The notes: generated by a model not told the origin, from the sequence alone. Counted from the first letter of the stretch, positions 15,377 through 24,241 are shown. The stretch: 25,756 bases of DNA from Thermoplasmatales archaeon ex4484_6 (GCA_002254385.1 NJDO01000039.1:1-25756), one strand, 5' to 3'. A program made the numbers and translations.

Positions 15377-17686
15377 TTGAAACCCGTGACCAAGAGCGTT
15401 CTACGGAAGCTCCGACGAATGAAATGGCGGGCCCTTGCCATGATAATGGTCGTTGCACTGGCTTCGGCCATGCTGATGACGGGGCTGTACAGCGGCCTCA
15501 TTTTCGATCACTCCATAGATGCCTTCATCGAGGAGACGAACTTTCCGGATGTTTTCATCGAACTCTCGGGTTCCGCAAACCGCAGTGATATCGAGGATCT
15601 GATATCCCGAACGGATTGGATCGAGACATACGAACTCAGGCTGAAACTCGATGGGAGATACCTCCATGAGGGGAAAACCTACCCCGCGGTCATCATAGGC
15701 AGGGACGATCCCCGGAGGGATGACATATCCAAACTACTTCTGAAGGACGGGGAATTCTTCGCCGGACCGGATTCCGGTTGTGCTGTGGCCGGTATGGAAC
15801 ATATCGGTGTAAAAACCGGCAGCACGGCTCATTTCTCGATAGGCAGCTCGAGTTTCGAAATAAACATCTCGGGCACTGTCCAGACACCGGAGTACATTTT
15901 CGCCTCATCCGTTCCGGATTCGACCCTCCCCCTTCCCGGGGACATGGTGGTTCTCTACATGAACCTCTCCGCTCTCCGGGACCTCAGTGGAATGGATGTG
16001 AACGAGATACTTCTCATAGATCATGATGGAAAGGATGAGGAGGTCGTATCCGAACTGGGCAAGGAGCTTCCCCCCGTATCCAGGGTAATCTATCAGAAGA
16101 GCCATCCCAGCGTCGTCTTCATGAAGATCGGTGCGGGCAAGATGAGGAACATGTTCCCCCTATTTTCCCTGATATTCATGCTCGTCGGTATCATCTCGAT
16201 ATTCATGACCTTCTACAAGATGGTAATGAACGATTCCAGATTCATAGGAATACTGATGTCCCTGGGCTATTCAAGGGCAAGGATCATCGCGTCCTACATG
16301 AGCTTCGGTGGAATACTTGCCCTGTTGGGTTCCATCCTGGGTATCGTTCTGGGCCTCCTCTTCACCCAGGGAATAATGTATTACACGATCGCAATGATGG
16401 GTGATATCAAGGTGGCATATCCCCCGGATATAATGCCCTTCATCATCGGAATATTCTATTCTCTCGGGAGCGTCATGATTTCGGTTGGCATACCGATAAT
16501 TCTAGTTACCGGGAAGAGCGTAAGGGAAGCACTGGAGCACAAACCCAGCATCCGCGTGGCCACTATTCCCTTCTCCCTCCCCATCTCCAGGACAAGTCTC
16601 ATGGGGATCAGGAACACCTTCAGGAATCCCGGAAGGACCCTGCTCACCATCCTTGTCATAGGCATGTCGGTCGGAGTTGCGGGGTCATGGATCGTACTTT
16701 CGGACTCAGCATGGTCCTACATGACAGAGCAGGTGAACCAGGATACCTGGGACCTCCGGGTGGATTTTGCCCCTGAGATTTCACGGGACAATGTCTCATC
16801 CGTCATCGATATGGAGAACACGGATTATGTCATACCCTTCACCTACCGTGCAGGACAGGTAACCGGAGGCGGTGGATCGGAGTCCACATTCGTGGTCATT
16901 TCCGACAGGGTTTTGGAGATCAGGGATTTCGAGATAGAGTCCGGTGAGCTGGACCCTTCCAGATCGGTGATCACCAACAAACTGGCGTCGGAGCTCGGTG
17001 TCGGTCCAGGGGACAGGATCACCATCACCGTCGGATCGAGGACGCTCGAGACAACAGTGGGTGGTGTTGTCTATGATATCCTGATGCATGCTGTCTATCT
17101 TGACAGCAGTACGGGTTCCTCACTTGCGTCCCCGGACATGACTTCGGGTGTCTTCATCAAGCTTGAAGACAGGGGTACTGCAAGGGAACAAGCGGTCTAT
17201 CTTGACGGAAAGGACGGGGTATCAAGGGTCACCGTTCAGGATGACATAATCAGGTCAATGGATGAAACCTTCGGTCAGGCCATGGGGCTCCTCTACTTCT
17301 TCTTCATAACCTGTCTGATAATCTCCATGGTCGTGGCAGCTTCCGCGATAATCATATCCACAATGGAAAGGGATATGGAATTCGCAACACTGGATACTCT
17401 TGGCGTGCCGAGATCGGGTGTTGTCCTCTCCATGCTTCTGGAGATAGGAATAATAGGCATACTCTCGGCCATTTTAGGGGTCCCCTTCTCCCTCCTGTTC
17501 GGGAAGCTGTTCGCGATCATGATGGAGGAGATCCTGTATTACTTCCCGATCAACGTAGCCTTCGCTCAGATGATGATCATTTTCTCCTTCGGTCTGGCAT
17601 TCGTTCTGCTGTCGGCTCTGTTCCCGTTGAGATATACAAGAAAGATCGATGTCGAACGAACCATCCGCGAGAGGACAGCTGGCTGA
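15377..17686 (+). CDS. FtsX/MacB-type ABC permease with duplicated core
   Basis: A 769-residue permease. I chose TTG 15377 because GGTGAT overlaps the ATPase stop three bases upstream, and the sequence KPVTKSVLRKLRRMKWRALAMIM then gives a standard basic N-terminus followed by a helix; the frame is open further upstream but only as overlap with the ATPase gene. There are eight likely membrane helices in two sets. The first is one helix near 25-45, an extracytoplasmic domain of about 200 residues, then three helices around 255-375. The second repeats the pattern: a helix near 420, a second domain, and three closing helices ending in FALLSALFPLRY-like sequence. This is the two-FtsX-domain layout. 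Both external domains should face outside. Partner: the ATPase just upstream. Confidence 0.9.
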   Translation: MKPVTKSVLRKLRRMKWRALAMIMVVALASAMLMTGLYSGLIFDHSIDAFIEETNFPDVFIELSGSANRSDIEDLISRTDWIETYELRLKLDGRYLHEGKTYPAVIIGRDDPRRDDISKLLLKDGEFFAGPDSGCAVAGMEHIGVKTGSTAHFSIGSSSFEINISGTVQTPEYIFASSVPDSTLPLPGDMVVLYMNLSALRDLSGMDVNEILLIDHDGKDEEVVSELGKELPPVSRVIYQKSHPSVVFMKIGAGKMRNMFPLFSLIFMLVGIISIFMTFYKMVMNDSRFIGILMSLGYSRARIIASYMSFGGILALLGSILGIVLGLLFTQGIMYYTIAMMGDIKVAYPPDIMPFIIGIFYSLGSVMISVGIPIILVTGKSVREALEHKPSIRVATIPFSLPISRTSLMGIRNTFRNPGRTLLTILVIGMSVGVAGSWIVLSDSAWSYMTEQVNQDTWDLRVDFAPEISRDNVSSVIDMENTDYVIPFTYRAGQVTGGGGSESTFVVISDRVLEIRDFEIESGELDPSRSVITNKLASELGVGPGDRITITVGSRTLETTVGGVVYDILMHAVYLDSSTGSSLASPDMTSGVFIKLEDRGTAREQAVYLDGKDGVSRVTVQDDIIRSMDETFGQAMGLLYFFFITCLIISMVVAASAIIISTMERDMEFATLDTLGVPRSGVVLSMLLEIGIIGILSAILGVPFSLLFGKLFAIMMEEILYYFPINVAFAQMMIIFSFGLAFVLLSALFPLRYTRKIDVERTIRERTAG

Positions 17687-17699
17687 TATCCAGGGTGAA

Positions 17700-17834
17700 A
17701 AATCGGACACGAATGATAATACACTCGTATCCGAATCTCTAACCCCCGCCCCCGAGGTATGGTCGATAAGAGGAGTCAAGGTGTATTTGAAGAGATGATC
17801 GACAGAATGCTTTGAATTTCCTATATGATAAAAA
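17700..17834 (+). repeat. Dispersed repeat, copy 1
   Basis: About 135 bases starting 13 bases after the permease stop. It matches 21108-21245 along its length. The head is an imperfect hairpin: arms 17703-17712 (TCGGACACGA) and 17725-17734 (TCGTATCCGA), 9 of 10 pairs, 12-base loop. Then come CTCTAACCCCC, a variable middle, GATGATCGAC and AATGCTTTGAAT. Its right end touches the gdhA terminator. No transposase or terminal target duplication is seen. Confidence 0.7.
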
Positions 17835-17868
17835 AGGAAAAGGAACCTGGCCCGGATAAGGCCAGGTT
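17827..17868 (-). terminator. Hairpin plus T-run terminator of gdhA
   Basis: On -, downstream of the gdhA stop, perfect 9-bp arms (17860-17868 and 17844-17852; AACCTGGCC and GGCCAGGTT) with a 7-base loop are followed by CCTTTTCCTTTTTT. This looks like a bacterial factor-independent terminator, which is unusual for archaea, where T-runs alone usually suffice. Confidence 0.7.
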
Positions 17869-17891
17869 CGGGTATCATTCATCGTTCGTGA

Positions 17892-19226
17892 TCAGACGAG
17901 TCCCTGATCCAGCATGGCATCGGCGACCTTTATGAAACCGGCTATGTTGGCGCCGACCACCAGATTGCCCTTGTAGCCATATTTCTCGGCGGCGTCCCAG
18001 GAGTTCTTGTGGATGTTGATCATTATCTGATGGAGCTCCTGGTCCACCCTCTCGAAGGTCCATGCAAGTCCCACGTGATTCTGCGCCATCTCGAGTCCGG
18101 ATGTGGCAACACCGCCCGCATTCGCGGCCTTTGCAGGACCGAAGAGCACTTCGTTCTCCACGAAGTAATCAACTCCCTCGGGAACTGTGGGCATGTTGGC
18201 CCCCTCGGATACTGCAATGCAGCCGTTGTTCACAAGCTTCTTGGCCTCATCCAGGGATATCTCGTTCTGTGTTGCGCAGGGCATGGCCACATCGCACTCG
18301 ATCCCCCAGGGCCTCTGACCCTCGAAGTAATCCACTCCGAACTTCTCGGCGTATTCCCTTATCCTGCCCCTCTTCACGTTCTTGAGCTCCATGACGAAGT
18401 CCCATTTCTCCCCGGAAATACCGTCGGGGTCGTAGACGAAGCCGCTGGAATCAGAGAGTGTCACGACCTTCCCTCCGAGCTGGTTGACCTTCTGGGTCGC
18501 ATACTGTGCAACGTTCCCGGAACCCGATATGACCACGGTCTTTCCCTGGAAAGATTCGTTCCTGGTCTTGAGCATTTCCTTGGCGAAGTAGGTAGCACCG
18601 TATCCGGTTGCTTCCGGCCTTACCAGCGAGCCGCCCCAGTTCAGTCCCTTTCCCGTGAGAACGGATTCGAACCTGTTGGTGAGTTTCTTGTACTGGCCGT
18701 AGAGAAATCCGATCTCCCTTCCGCCCACGCCGATATCACCGGCAGGCACGTCGGTGTTGGGTCCGATATGTCTGTAGAGTTCGGACATGAAGCTCTGGCA
18801 GAACCTCATGACCTCGTTGTCTGACTTTCCCTTGGGGTCAAAATCGGAACCACCCTTTCCTCCTCCTATCGGGAGGCCGGTCAGGGAGTTCTTGAATATC
18901 TGCTCGAATCCAAGGAACTTGATGATACCGATGTAGACCGACGGGTGGAATCTGAGACCGCCCTTGTAGGGCCCTATGGCGCTGTTGAACTCGATCCTGA
19001 AGCCCCTGTTGACCCGGATCTCTCCGTTATCGTCCATCCAGGGGACCCTGAAGATGACCTGCCTCTCGGGCTCGACCATTCTCTCGAGGATCTTAGCCTT
19101 CTCATACTCCGGATTCTTCTTCAGGACGGGCTGAACGGATTCAGCCACCTCTCTCACAGCCTGATGAAATTCCTTTTCGCCAGGGTTCTTTGCGATGACA
19201 TTGTTCATGAATTCTTCGACGTCCAT
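17892..19226 (-). CDS. gdhA: Glutamate dehydrogenase, hexameric bacterial type, probably NADP-dependent
   Basis: A 444-residue enzyme interconverting glutamate and 2-oxoglutarate plus ammonia. ATG 19226 is preceded by AAGGAGGA and gives the family's usual length; the frame is open 58 codons further but without a good start. Key segments are GPYKGGLRFHPSV (substrate Lys88), GLPIGGGKGGSDFDPKGKS (catalytic Lys124), PAGDIGVGGREIG, the dinucleotide loop GSGNVAQ, and SDSSG at the end of the second Rossmann strand, as in the NADP-linked E. coli GdhA. The sequence is far closer to bacterial GdhA than to the shorter archaeal GDHs, suggesting ancient transfer. It has its own TATA box, a leader of about 90 bases and a hairpin terminator, so it is monocistronic. 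Cofactor choice is inference. Confidence 0.95.
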   Translation of the reverse strand: MDVEEFMNNVIAKNPGEKEFHQAVREVAESVQPVLKKNPEYEKAKILERMVEPERQVIFRVPWMDDNGEIRVNRGFRIEFNSAIGPYKGGLRFHPSVYIGIIKFLGFEQIFKNSLTGLPIGGGKGGSDFDPKGKSDNEVMRFCQSFMSELYRHIGPNTDVPAGDIGVGGREIGFLYGQYKKLTNRFESVLTGKGLNWGGSLVRPEATGYGATYFAKEMLKTRNESFQGKTVVISGSGNVAQYATQKVNQLGGKVVTLSDSSGFVYDPDGISGEKWDFVMELKNVKRGRIREYAEKFGVDYFEGQRPWGIECDVAMPCATQNEISLDEAKKLVNNGCIAVSEGANMPTVPEGVDYFVENEVLFGPAKAANAGGVATSGLEMAQNHVGLAWTFERVDQELHQIMINIHKNSWDAAEKYGYKGNLVVGANIAGFIKVADAMLDQGLV

Positions 19227-19347
19227 ATTCTGTTCCTCCTTCTTCCCCTGCACCATGGTTTCCGTTCGGGGAAAGGTGGTTGGGACCCGGGTCGATCGGG
19301 TTTGGACCTCGTCGGGTCGGTCCTTGAATATAGTAGTTATATTTAAA
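19227..19347 (-). promoter_or_regulatory. gdhA promoter and leader
   Basis: TTTAAATA on - (19340-19347) is a good TATA box with GGAACCG just upstream as a possible BRE. Transcription would begin near 19317, giving a leader of about 90 bases. The leader contains the 10-bp palindrome GACCCGGGTC and other GACCC/GGGTC pairs able to form hairpins. The ribosome site AAGGAGGA sits at its end. Confidence 0.5.
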
Positions 19348-19592
19348 CGGTTCCAACTGGTTCTCTTCCCGAGATCCGATATTCTGTTGCTGATATTCAC
19401 CGTTCGGTCTCGTTTTTTCGGATATTCTCTTTACTCATCGGTGCATCGTCCCCCGTTGATTGGCGGAATGTGAATTCCCGGCAGCTTCATCGTGGGAAGA
19501 TGCCCCCCGGTTCGAGTGCACGGATTATCCTGCGCATGAATCTGGCAGGGGCTGTCCCGAATCCCCGAAAACACCGCGTATGGGTGCCTCAT
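19348..19592. other. Gene-free gap between gdhA promoter and CNNM gene
   Basis: Together with the gdhA leader this makes a 366-base non-coding region. Open frames here lack ribosome sites, good starts or recognisable products. GATATTC recurs around 19378-19425. I see no RNA gene; regulatory DNA for gdhA and the 3' end of the CNNM transcript are the likely content. Confidence 0.4.
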
Positions 19593-20618
19593 CTACGAGT
19601 AATCCTTCAATTTGTATCGAGAGTATTTCTTTTCAAAGTACTCATCATGGAGCTCTCCAACAAGCTCCTCGAGAAGGTCCTCCAGGGTTATCACTCCGGT
19701 GTGCTCTCCCTTCTCGTTCTCGACGATGGCAAGATGGACCCGTTCCTTCCTCATCCTGTCGAAAACATCGGTCAGATCCTCATGATCCCCTACTGTGAAT
19801 GGTTTCCGTATCACCGAGGGGATGTCCTCCTCCGATATCATCAGCAGATCCTTCGAATACAGGATTCCCTTGACCCTGTGGTCATCTCCCATCACGGGCA
19901 CCCTTGTGAATCCATGTTCCTTTATTGAGGCCTTTATCCCCTCCAGGCCCATATCGTCATCGAGGCAGAATACGTTGTCCATTGGAACCATCGTATCCCT
20001 CACCTTCCTGTCCCCGAACTTGAACACACCGTCTATTATCTTCTTCTCTATCGGTTTGATGTTCCCCTCCCGTTCCGAGAGCGCCGCAAGGTCCCTGATG
20101 GATTCGTCGGATGCGAACAGGGCCTCTCCCTTCTCCTTTCCCCCAGTGAGTTTGATGATTGTGGTCGAGATCCATCTGAACATGGAGACGAGTGGATATA
20201 TGGCCACGGAAAGGTAGTATATGGCCCTGGCGTTCCTACCTGCCACGTTGGTCGAATCGAATATGGCCGAATTCTTGGGGGTGATCTCGCCGAAAACTAT
20301 CACCAGGAAGGTGATGACCCCGATCATGACGGAAACGCCGATCTCGGCGAAAAGTTCATTCGCCACGAGAGCGGCCACCGATGAGAGAAGTATATTTACC
20401 AGGTTGTTTCCGATCAAGATCGTGATGAGCGTCCTGTCCATTCTCTTCTTCAGTTTGATTATGTATCTGACATTCCTGTCTTTGCGCCTTTCCATGTTCG
20501 CGATATCAACCGCGGTGAGATTGGTCAGAGCCGTCTCGGATCCTGAGAACCATCCCGAAAGGAATATCAATACTATCATGAAGATGAGCAGAAACAGCAT
20601 TGTGAACAGTGTATCCAT
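19593..20618 (-). CDS. CNNM/HlyC-CorC-like membrane protein with CBS pair
   Basis: A 341-residue protein. Residues 1-155 form a DUF21/CNNM membrane domain with helices near 5-22, 62-85, 93-112 and 133-152, and the family signatures SGSETALT (25-32) and FGEITPK (109-115). A linker leads to two CBS domains (about 206-262 and 270-325), which in relatives bind adenine nucleotides and gate Mg2+ or Na+ transport. The C-terminal CorC/HlyC FAD-like domain of bacterial homologues is absent; the protein ends with a short basic tail. ATG 20618 starts directly before the first helix; GTG 20648 would add ten residues. The gene is separate from gdhA. A role in divalent cation efflux is the family expectation, not shown here. 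Confidence 0.87.
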   Translation of the reverse strand: MDTLFTMLFLLIFMIVLIFLSGWFSGSETALTNLTAVDIANMERRKDRNVRYIIKLKKRMDRTLITILIGNNLVNILLSSVAALVANELFAEIGVSVMIGVITFLVIVFGEITPKNSAIFDSTNVAGRNARAIYYLSVAIYPLVSMFRWISTTIIKLTGGKEKGEALFASDESIRDLAALSEREGNIKPIEKKIIDGVFKFGDRKVRDTMVPMDNVFCLDDDMGLEGIKASIKEHGFTRVPVMGDDHRVKGILYSKDLLMISEEDIPSVIRKPFTVGDHEDLTDVFDRMRKERVHLAIVENEKGEHTGVITLEDLLEELVGELHDEYFEKKYSRYKLKDYS

Positions 20619-20720
20619 GGAAGCTCTTTCCGCCAATACCTCTAACACCTAGAAAATGTTTCCGGGATTTTCAGGGGATAGGCTGATGTGTGCAGCCCGC
20701 CATCATCATCCGGTGAGAAC

Positions 20721-21164
20721 ATGGATGAACCGATCCTTTCGGAGGATGAATGGAAAAAGAGGCTTGCCCCGGAGAGGTTCCGGGTCCTAAGGGAGAAGGG
20801 GACCGAAATGCCGTTTTCGGGAGAGCTCCTGTCAACAGAGAAGGAGGGAGTGTATTCCTGTGCCGGATGCGGAAATATCATATTCTCATCGGAAGCAAAA
20901 TACGATTCGGGATCAGGATGGCCTTCCTTCTTCGACATCATCGGCGAGGATAGGGTGGAGAAGCATCGGGACGGGTCCTACGGAAAGGATGGGATGGAGA
21001 TCACCTGTGCGAGATGCCGCGGGCACCTGGGACATCTCTTCGATGACGCCACATCTCCGACCGGTCTCAGATACTGCATCAATTCCCTCTCCCTGGAATT
21101 TCATAATAAATCGGACACGAATGATAATGCAATCGTATCCGAACCTCTAACCCCCACCCCCTGA
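20721..21164 (+). CDS. msrB: Peptide methionine-(R)-sulfoxide reductase MsrB
   Basis: A 147-residue MsrB that should reduce the R-form of methionine sulfoxide in proteins. ATG 20721 follows GGTGAG at three bases. Zinc ligands are C47/C50 (SCAGC) and C96/C99 (CARC); the substrate region is YDSGSGWPSF (61-70), GHLGHLFDD follows the second zinc pair, and the catalytic cysteine is C119 in RYCINSLSLEF. Those five are the only cysteines, so there is no internal resolving cysteine and reduction must use an outside thiol. The family normally ends soon after the SLEF strand. The final 17 or so residues (from SDTNDN) lie inside the dispersed repeat, so the native C-terminus was replaced or extended by repeat DNA. 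No MsrA is nearby. Confidence 0.93.
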   Translation: MDEPILSEDEWKKRLAPERFRVLREKGTEMPFSGELLSTEKEGVYSCAGCGNIIFSSEAKYDSGSGWPSFFDIIGEDRVEKHRDGSYGKDGMEITCARCRGHLGHLFDDATSPTGLRYCINSLSLEFHNKSDTNDNAIVSEPLTPTP

Positions 21165-21245
21165 TGTACTGTGTGCAAGAGGAATCAAGGCGTATCCATA
21201 GGGATGATCGACCGGATGCTTTGAATCTACTTTATGATGAAAAAA
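21108..21245 (+). repeat. Dispersed repeat, copy 2, overlapping the end of msrB
   Basis: About 138 bases matching 17700-17834. The hairpin arms are identical to copy 1 (21111-21120 and 21133-21142, 12-base loop), and GATGATCGAC and GGATGCTTTGAAT recur in order. The first 57 bases are translated as the msrB C-terminus. The middle differs by small changes and one indel. Confidence 0.7.
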
Positions 21246-21361
21246 CGTTAGAAGGTGATGGTTCACAATATAACAAATTGATTCATGCTGCAAGGTCCTT
21301 TCGAAAAAAGGAGCCATATTGAATGCCCAAATGCTCCATTGTATGCACACGAAGGACATGA

Positions 21362-21369
21362 TTATATAG
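21362..21369 (+). promoter_or_regulatory. TATA box of the small charged protein gene
   Basis: TTATATAG is centred 36 bases before ATG 21402, predicting a transcript start near 21391 and a leader of only about ten bases. Confidence 0.5.
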
Positions 21370-21401
21370 TAGGGTGACCAATATATGCCCGGGGAAATCG
21401 T

Positions 21402-21653
21402 ATGCCAGAAGAAGAAAATCCCTTCATGGTTAAGCCAAAGAAGGCACATGAAGAGCGGAAAGAGGAAGCTTTCGGTTCCGACGAACTCGTATCCTTCATG
21501 GTATCACCGAACGAGGAAAAGGAAGTGAAGGACAGGCCCGCACTTATCAAAACTACCGAGGGCCCGCACTGGGAGAGCTCCGGGACACCCATCTGGGATA
21601 AGAAAGTGAAGAAGGTCGAGGAAGAGGACTTCGAGGTAGTGGAGCACGAATGA
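21402..21653 (+). CDS. Small charged hypothetical protein
   Basis: An 83-residue protein with very high Glu and Lys content (EERKEEAF, PNEEKEVKDR, KKVKKVEEEDFEVVEHE) and a short central stretch with GPHWESSGTPIWD. No cysteines, signal peptide, membrane segment or catalytic motif. It is probably a soluble, partly disordered cytoplasmic protein. A TATA box at the right distance supports expression. Downstream, 21654-21809 is non-coding with a T-rich run (about 21707-21730) that could end its transcript, facing the convergent hef gene. I do not recognise the family. Confidence 0.65.
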   Translation: MPEEENPFMVKPKKAHEERKEEAFGSDELVSFMVSPNEEKEVKDRPALIKTTEGPHWESSGTPIWDKKVKKVEEEDFEVVEHE

Positions 21654-21809
21654 ACACGGGGTCCGCCGTTCATCCGTCTTCACACCCGGCCCACTTCGTA
21701 GGTAATATTGTTGTTGTAAATTCTTTCTTATGAAGTATATAGTTATTCCGAAAACACGAATCCATTCCCATTCATGTTCGGAATCCTTCCCGGAGAAGAG
21801 CCATATGCT

Positions 21810-24119
21810 TCATCTTGATTTCATGTTCATGGCATTGAAGATCTCCCTGGCTCTTGCACTTCCGATCCCTTCCACCCCCATCAGATCCTCGACCGAGGCG
21901 TTGAAAACGTCCTTCAGCGATCCGAACCTCTCCAACAGCCTGCCCGCCAACCTGGACGAGATTCCCGGAAGTCCGGAAAGAACTTCCGTCAGAATTTCTT
22001 CCCCCTTTCTGCCTCCCGGTCTGCGTTCCGGGACGGATGCCCCTTTTTTCGCCCCCTCCCTCCTGCGAAGGGCCATCAGGAACTCTGCGGTTCCTGCCGG
22101 ATCCCTCGTGAACATCAGGGGTATCCCGAAATCCAATGAGATGGATGCAATGGCCCCGAGAAGGGCCTTCCGGTCAATGTTCCTGTGGTTGAAGATATCG
22201 TCCCCCTCGATGATCATCATCGGTCTCTCGCACCTTCCGGCAAGTCTGCTGGCCTGCTCGAAGAGCCTCTTGTCGACAAGGGAATCGGAAAGGTCGGCCG
22301 CCGTTTTTCTCTCCACGACCACCCTGTCGGATACCATGTAATCCCCCTCGCCAAGGGAGGCGGGCCGGACGTTGAGACCGTTCCTCATAAGCTCCTCGCA
22401 GACCGATGAGGAGAGCTCCCTGTGATCCACGATTATCGCGGGCCCCTTTTCGTTCCCGGGATCTGCGCCTTCCCCGGGTCCATCGAATGATGCAAGGGTT
22501 GCATTCACATCAGCAGGGCCCTTTGGCTCGGGTCTGAACCGTTCCTTCCTGTCGGGGAGAGGCATGCTGGACAGCATCCGTCTCAGAGAGATCAGATGTC
22601 TCTCCATCTTCCTCTCCTTCTCCCTTGCGGAGAAGGAATATGCTATGTCCCTCGTCTCCCTCGAAACGAGCACCACCACCGACCCTGCCTTGTGCCTTCC
22701 GGTACGCCCCCTTCTCTGGATGGTCCTTATCTCGGATGGGATCGGCTCATAGAAGATGACAAGGTCCGCTCCCGGTATGTCAAGTCCCTCCTCGGCGACC
22801 GATGTGGCGATTAGAACGTTGTATTCTCCTCTCCTGAAACCCTCCAGTATATCCTTCTGAACCTTCTGGGACATTCCCTGGTCCGTTCCCCTCGAGGCCT
22901 GACCGACGAACCGGACAGGATGAACGCCCTTCTCCAGGTGCCTGCTCAATCTCTCGAATACGACAGAGGCGGTGTCCCTGTAATGCGTGAAAGTTATTAT
23001 CTTCGAATCCGGATCCTCTCTCAATTTCGATATGATGTACCTCTCCAGCGCTTCCACCTTGGGGGGGAGCTCCTCCCTGAGCGAGTCGACCTTGTTCAGT
23101 GCCATACTGAAGAGGGGGTCCGATACGACCTTTCTCGTGGCCTTGGAGCAGTTGGGGTCTCCAGTCTCCTTTATCAGCCGGTCCATATAATGGTACAACG
23201 CCTCGGCACCCTGGGTCTCGGCCAGCTCCATCGCATGTGACACCTTCATGGCCTGTGCCTGGATGGACATCGCCTGATAGTATGCCCCTCCCCCCTTCGT
23301 ATCCTTTCTTATCATCTCCTGTATCCTTGAAGCGGAACCCAGAAGCTCCTTCACGGATGTCCTGGCACCCCTTCTCAGCACACCCATCCTCTGCAGTTTG
23401 GATATGCGTTCCAGGAACATCCTCTCGAGGATGCCTATCACGGACCTCATACCTTCCGAGAGCTCCACCTTGACCGTTTTCACCTCGAGTTCCTGTATAT
23501 AAGGGCTGACATCGGGATCCGAATCCACCCTCAGCTCTATGGATTCCATTCCAAGGTTCCGGCACACCTCGTATATCCTCGAGACATCGTGCCCCGGCGA
23601 GGCCGTGAGACCCAGGACCGAACCGTCGGGATTGCTCCCGTAGAACATCTCCGCGATGAAGACATAGGGATAATCACCCACGGATCTGTGGGCCTCATCA
23701 ACCACCATCGAGTGAAATTTTCTCATGTCCAGATCCCCGGAAAGGATGTCGTTCTTCACCACCTGCGGTGTGGATATGACAAGGTCGGCCTTCCCGTAGA
23801 TGTCCTTCCTCTTCTCCGGGGATATCTCTCCCGTGAGCATCACGATGTCGACATCCACCAGATGCTCCTCCATGAACTTCCGATGCTGCTCCACGAGGGG
23901 TTTTGTCGGAGCCATCATCAGGACCTGCCCGGACCTCTGATGGAGCCTTTCGGCTATGAACATGAGAGCGACGATGGTCTTCCCGAGACCAGTGGGAAGA
24001 ACGACCAGTGTGGACCTCTGCAGGGCCTTCGTGGCGATCCTCACCTGATATTCCCTTCTTCGAATGGTCTCATCGACTATCCTCGGATGATGAAAGAATG
24101 CATCTTCATGCCCGGACAC
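21810..24119 (-). CDS. hef: Hef helicase-nuclease (FANCM/XPF-like)
   Basis: About 769 residues joining an SF2 helicase to an XPF-type nuclease; the family processes stalled and branched replication forks. Numbering from GTG 24119: Walker A PTGLGKT (42-48), DEAH (141-144), TASPG (172-176), motif VI QRRGRTGR (468-475). Between helicase halves (about 215-345) lies the helical insert typical of Hef. The nuclease carries VDHRE (564-568), GDY (592-594) and ERKTAADLSDSL (603-614), so its active site is intact. A helix-hairpin-helix pair ends the protein (SGLPGISSRLAGRLL, VEGIGSARAREI). The TATA box centred near 24145 puts transcription at GTG 24119, so the start is probably leaderless; TTG 24128 is the alternative. 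Hel308 in the same window may act on the same structures. Confidence 0.93.
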   Translation of the reverse strand: MSGHEDAFFHHPRIVDETIRRREYQVRIATKALQRSTLVVLPTGLGKTIVALMFIAERLHQRSGQVLMMAPTKPLVEQHRKFMEEHLVDVDIVMLTGEISPEKRKDIYGKADLVISTPQVVKNDILSGDLDMRKFHSMVVDEAHRSVGDYPYVFIAEMFYGSNPDGSVLGLTASPGHDVSRIYEVCRNLGMESIELRVDSDPDVSPYIQELEVKTVKVELSEGMRSVIGILERMFLERISKLQRMGVLRRGARTSVKELLGSASRIQEMIRKDTKGGGAYYQAMSIQAQAMKVSHAMELAETQGAEALYHYMDRLIKETGDPNCSKATRKVVSDPLFSMALNKVDSLREELPPKVEALERYIISKLREDPDSKIITFTHYRDTASVVFERLSRHLEKGVHPVRFVGQASRGTDQGMSQKVQKDILEGFRRGEYNVLIATSVAEEGLDIPGADLVIFYEPIPSEIRTIQRRGRTGRHKAGSVVVLVSRETRDIAYSFSAREKERKMERHLISLRRMLSSMPLPDRKERFRPEPKGPADVNATLASFDGPGEGADPGNEKGPAIIVDHRELSSSVCEELMRNGLNVRPASLGEGDYMVSDRVVVERKTAADLSDSLVDKRLFEQASRLAGRCERPMMIIEGDDIFNHRNIDRKALLGAIASISLDFGIPLMFTRDPAGTAEFLMALRRREGAKKGASVPERRPGGRKGEEILTEVLSGLPGISSRLAGRLLERFGSLKDVFNASVEDLMGVEGIGSARAREIFNAMNMKSR

Positions 24120-24140
24120 GGTAACCAATCGGAACGGTGG

Positions 24141-24150
24141 AATATAAATC
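24141..24150 (-). promoter_or_regulatory. TATA box of hef
   Basis: On - this reads GATTTATATT. The distance to GTG 24119 is about 26 bases from box centre, the archaeal spacing for a leaderless transcript. No ribosome site precedes either start codon. Confidence 0.55.
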
Positions 24151-24241
24151 GAACCTGAGGGAGTGAGGTGAATGTTCTAACAGTTTAGGCTAATAATCCT
24201 TATCCAACTACTTACCATGTATGTCTCTCAGGTGAACGATC

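Noticed and set aside
17474..17878. Minus-strand frame across the first dispersed repeat, similar in part to one across the second copy
   Set aside because: The peptide similarity follows from the DNA repeat itself; the frames have different ends and no start signals.
19460..19928. Overlapping + frames between gdhA and the CNNM gene
   Set aside because: No ribosome site, mutually overlapping, and largely antisense to the CNNM gene.
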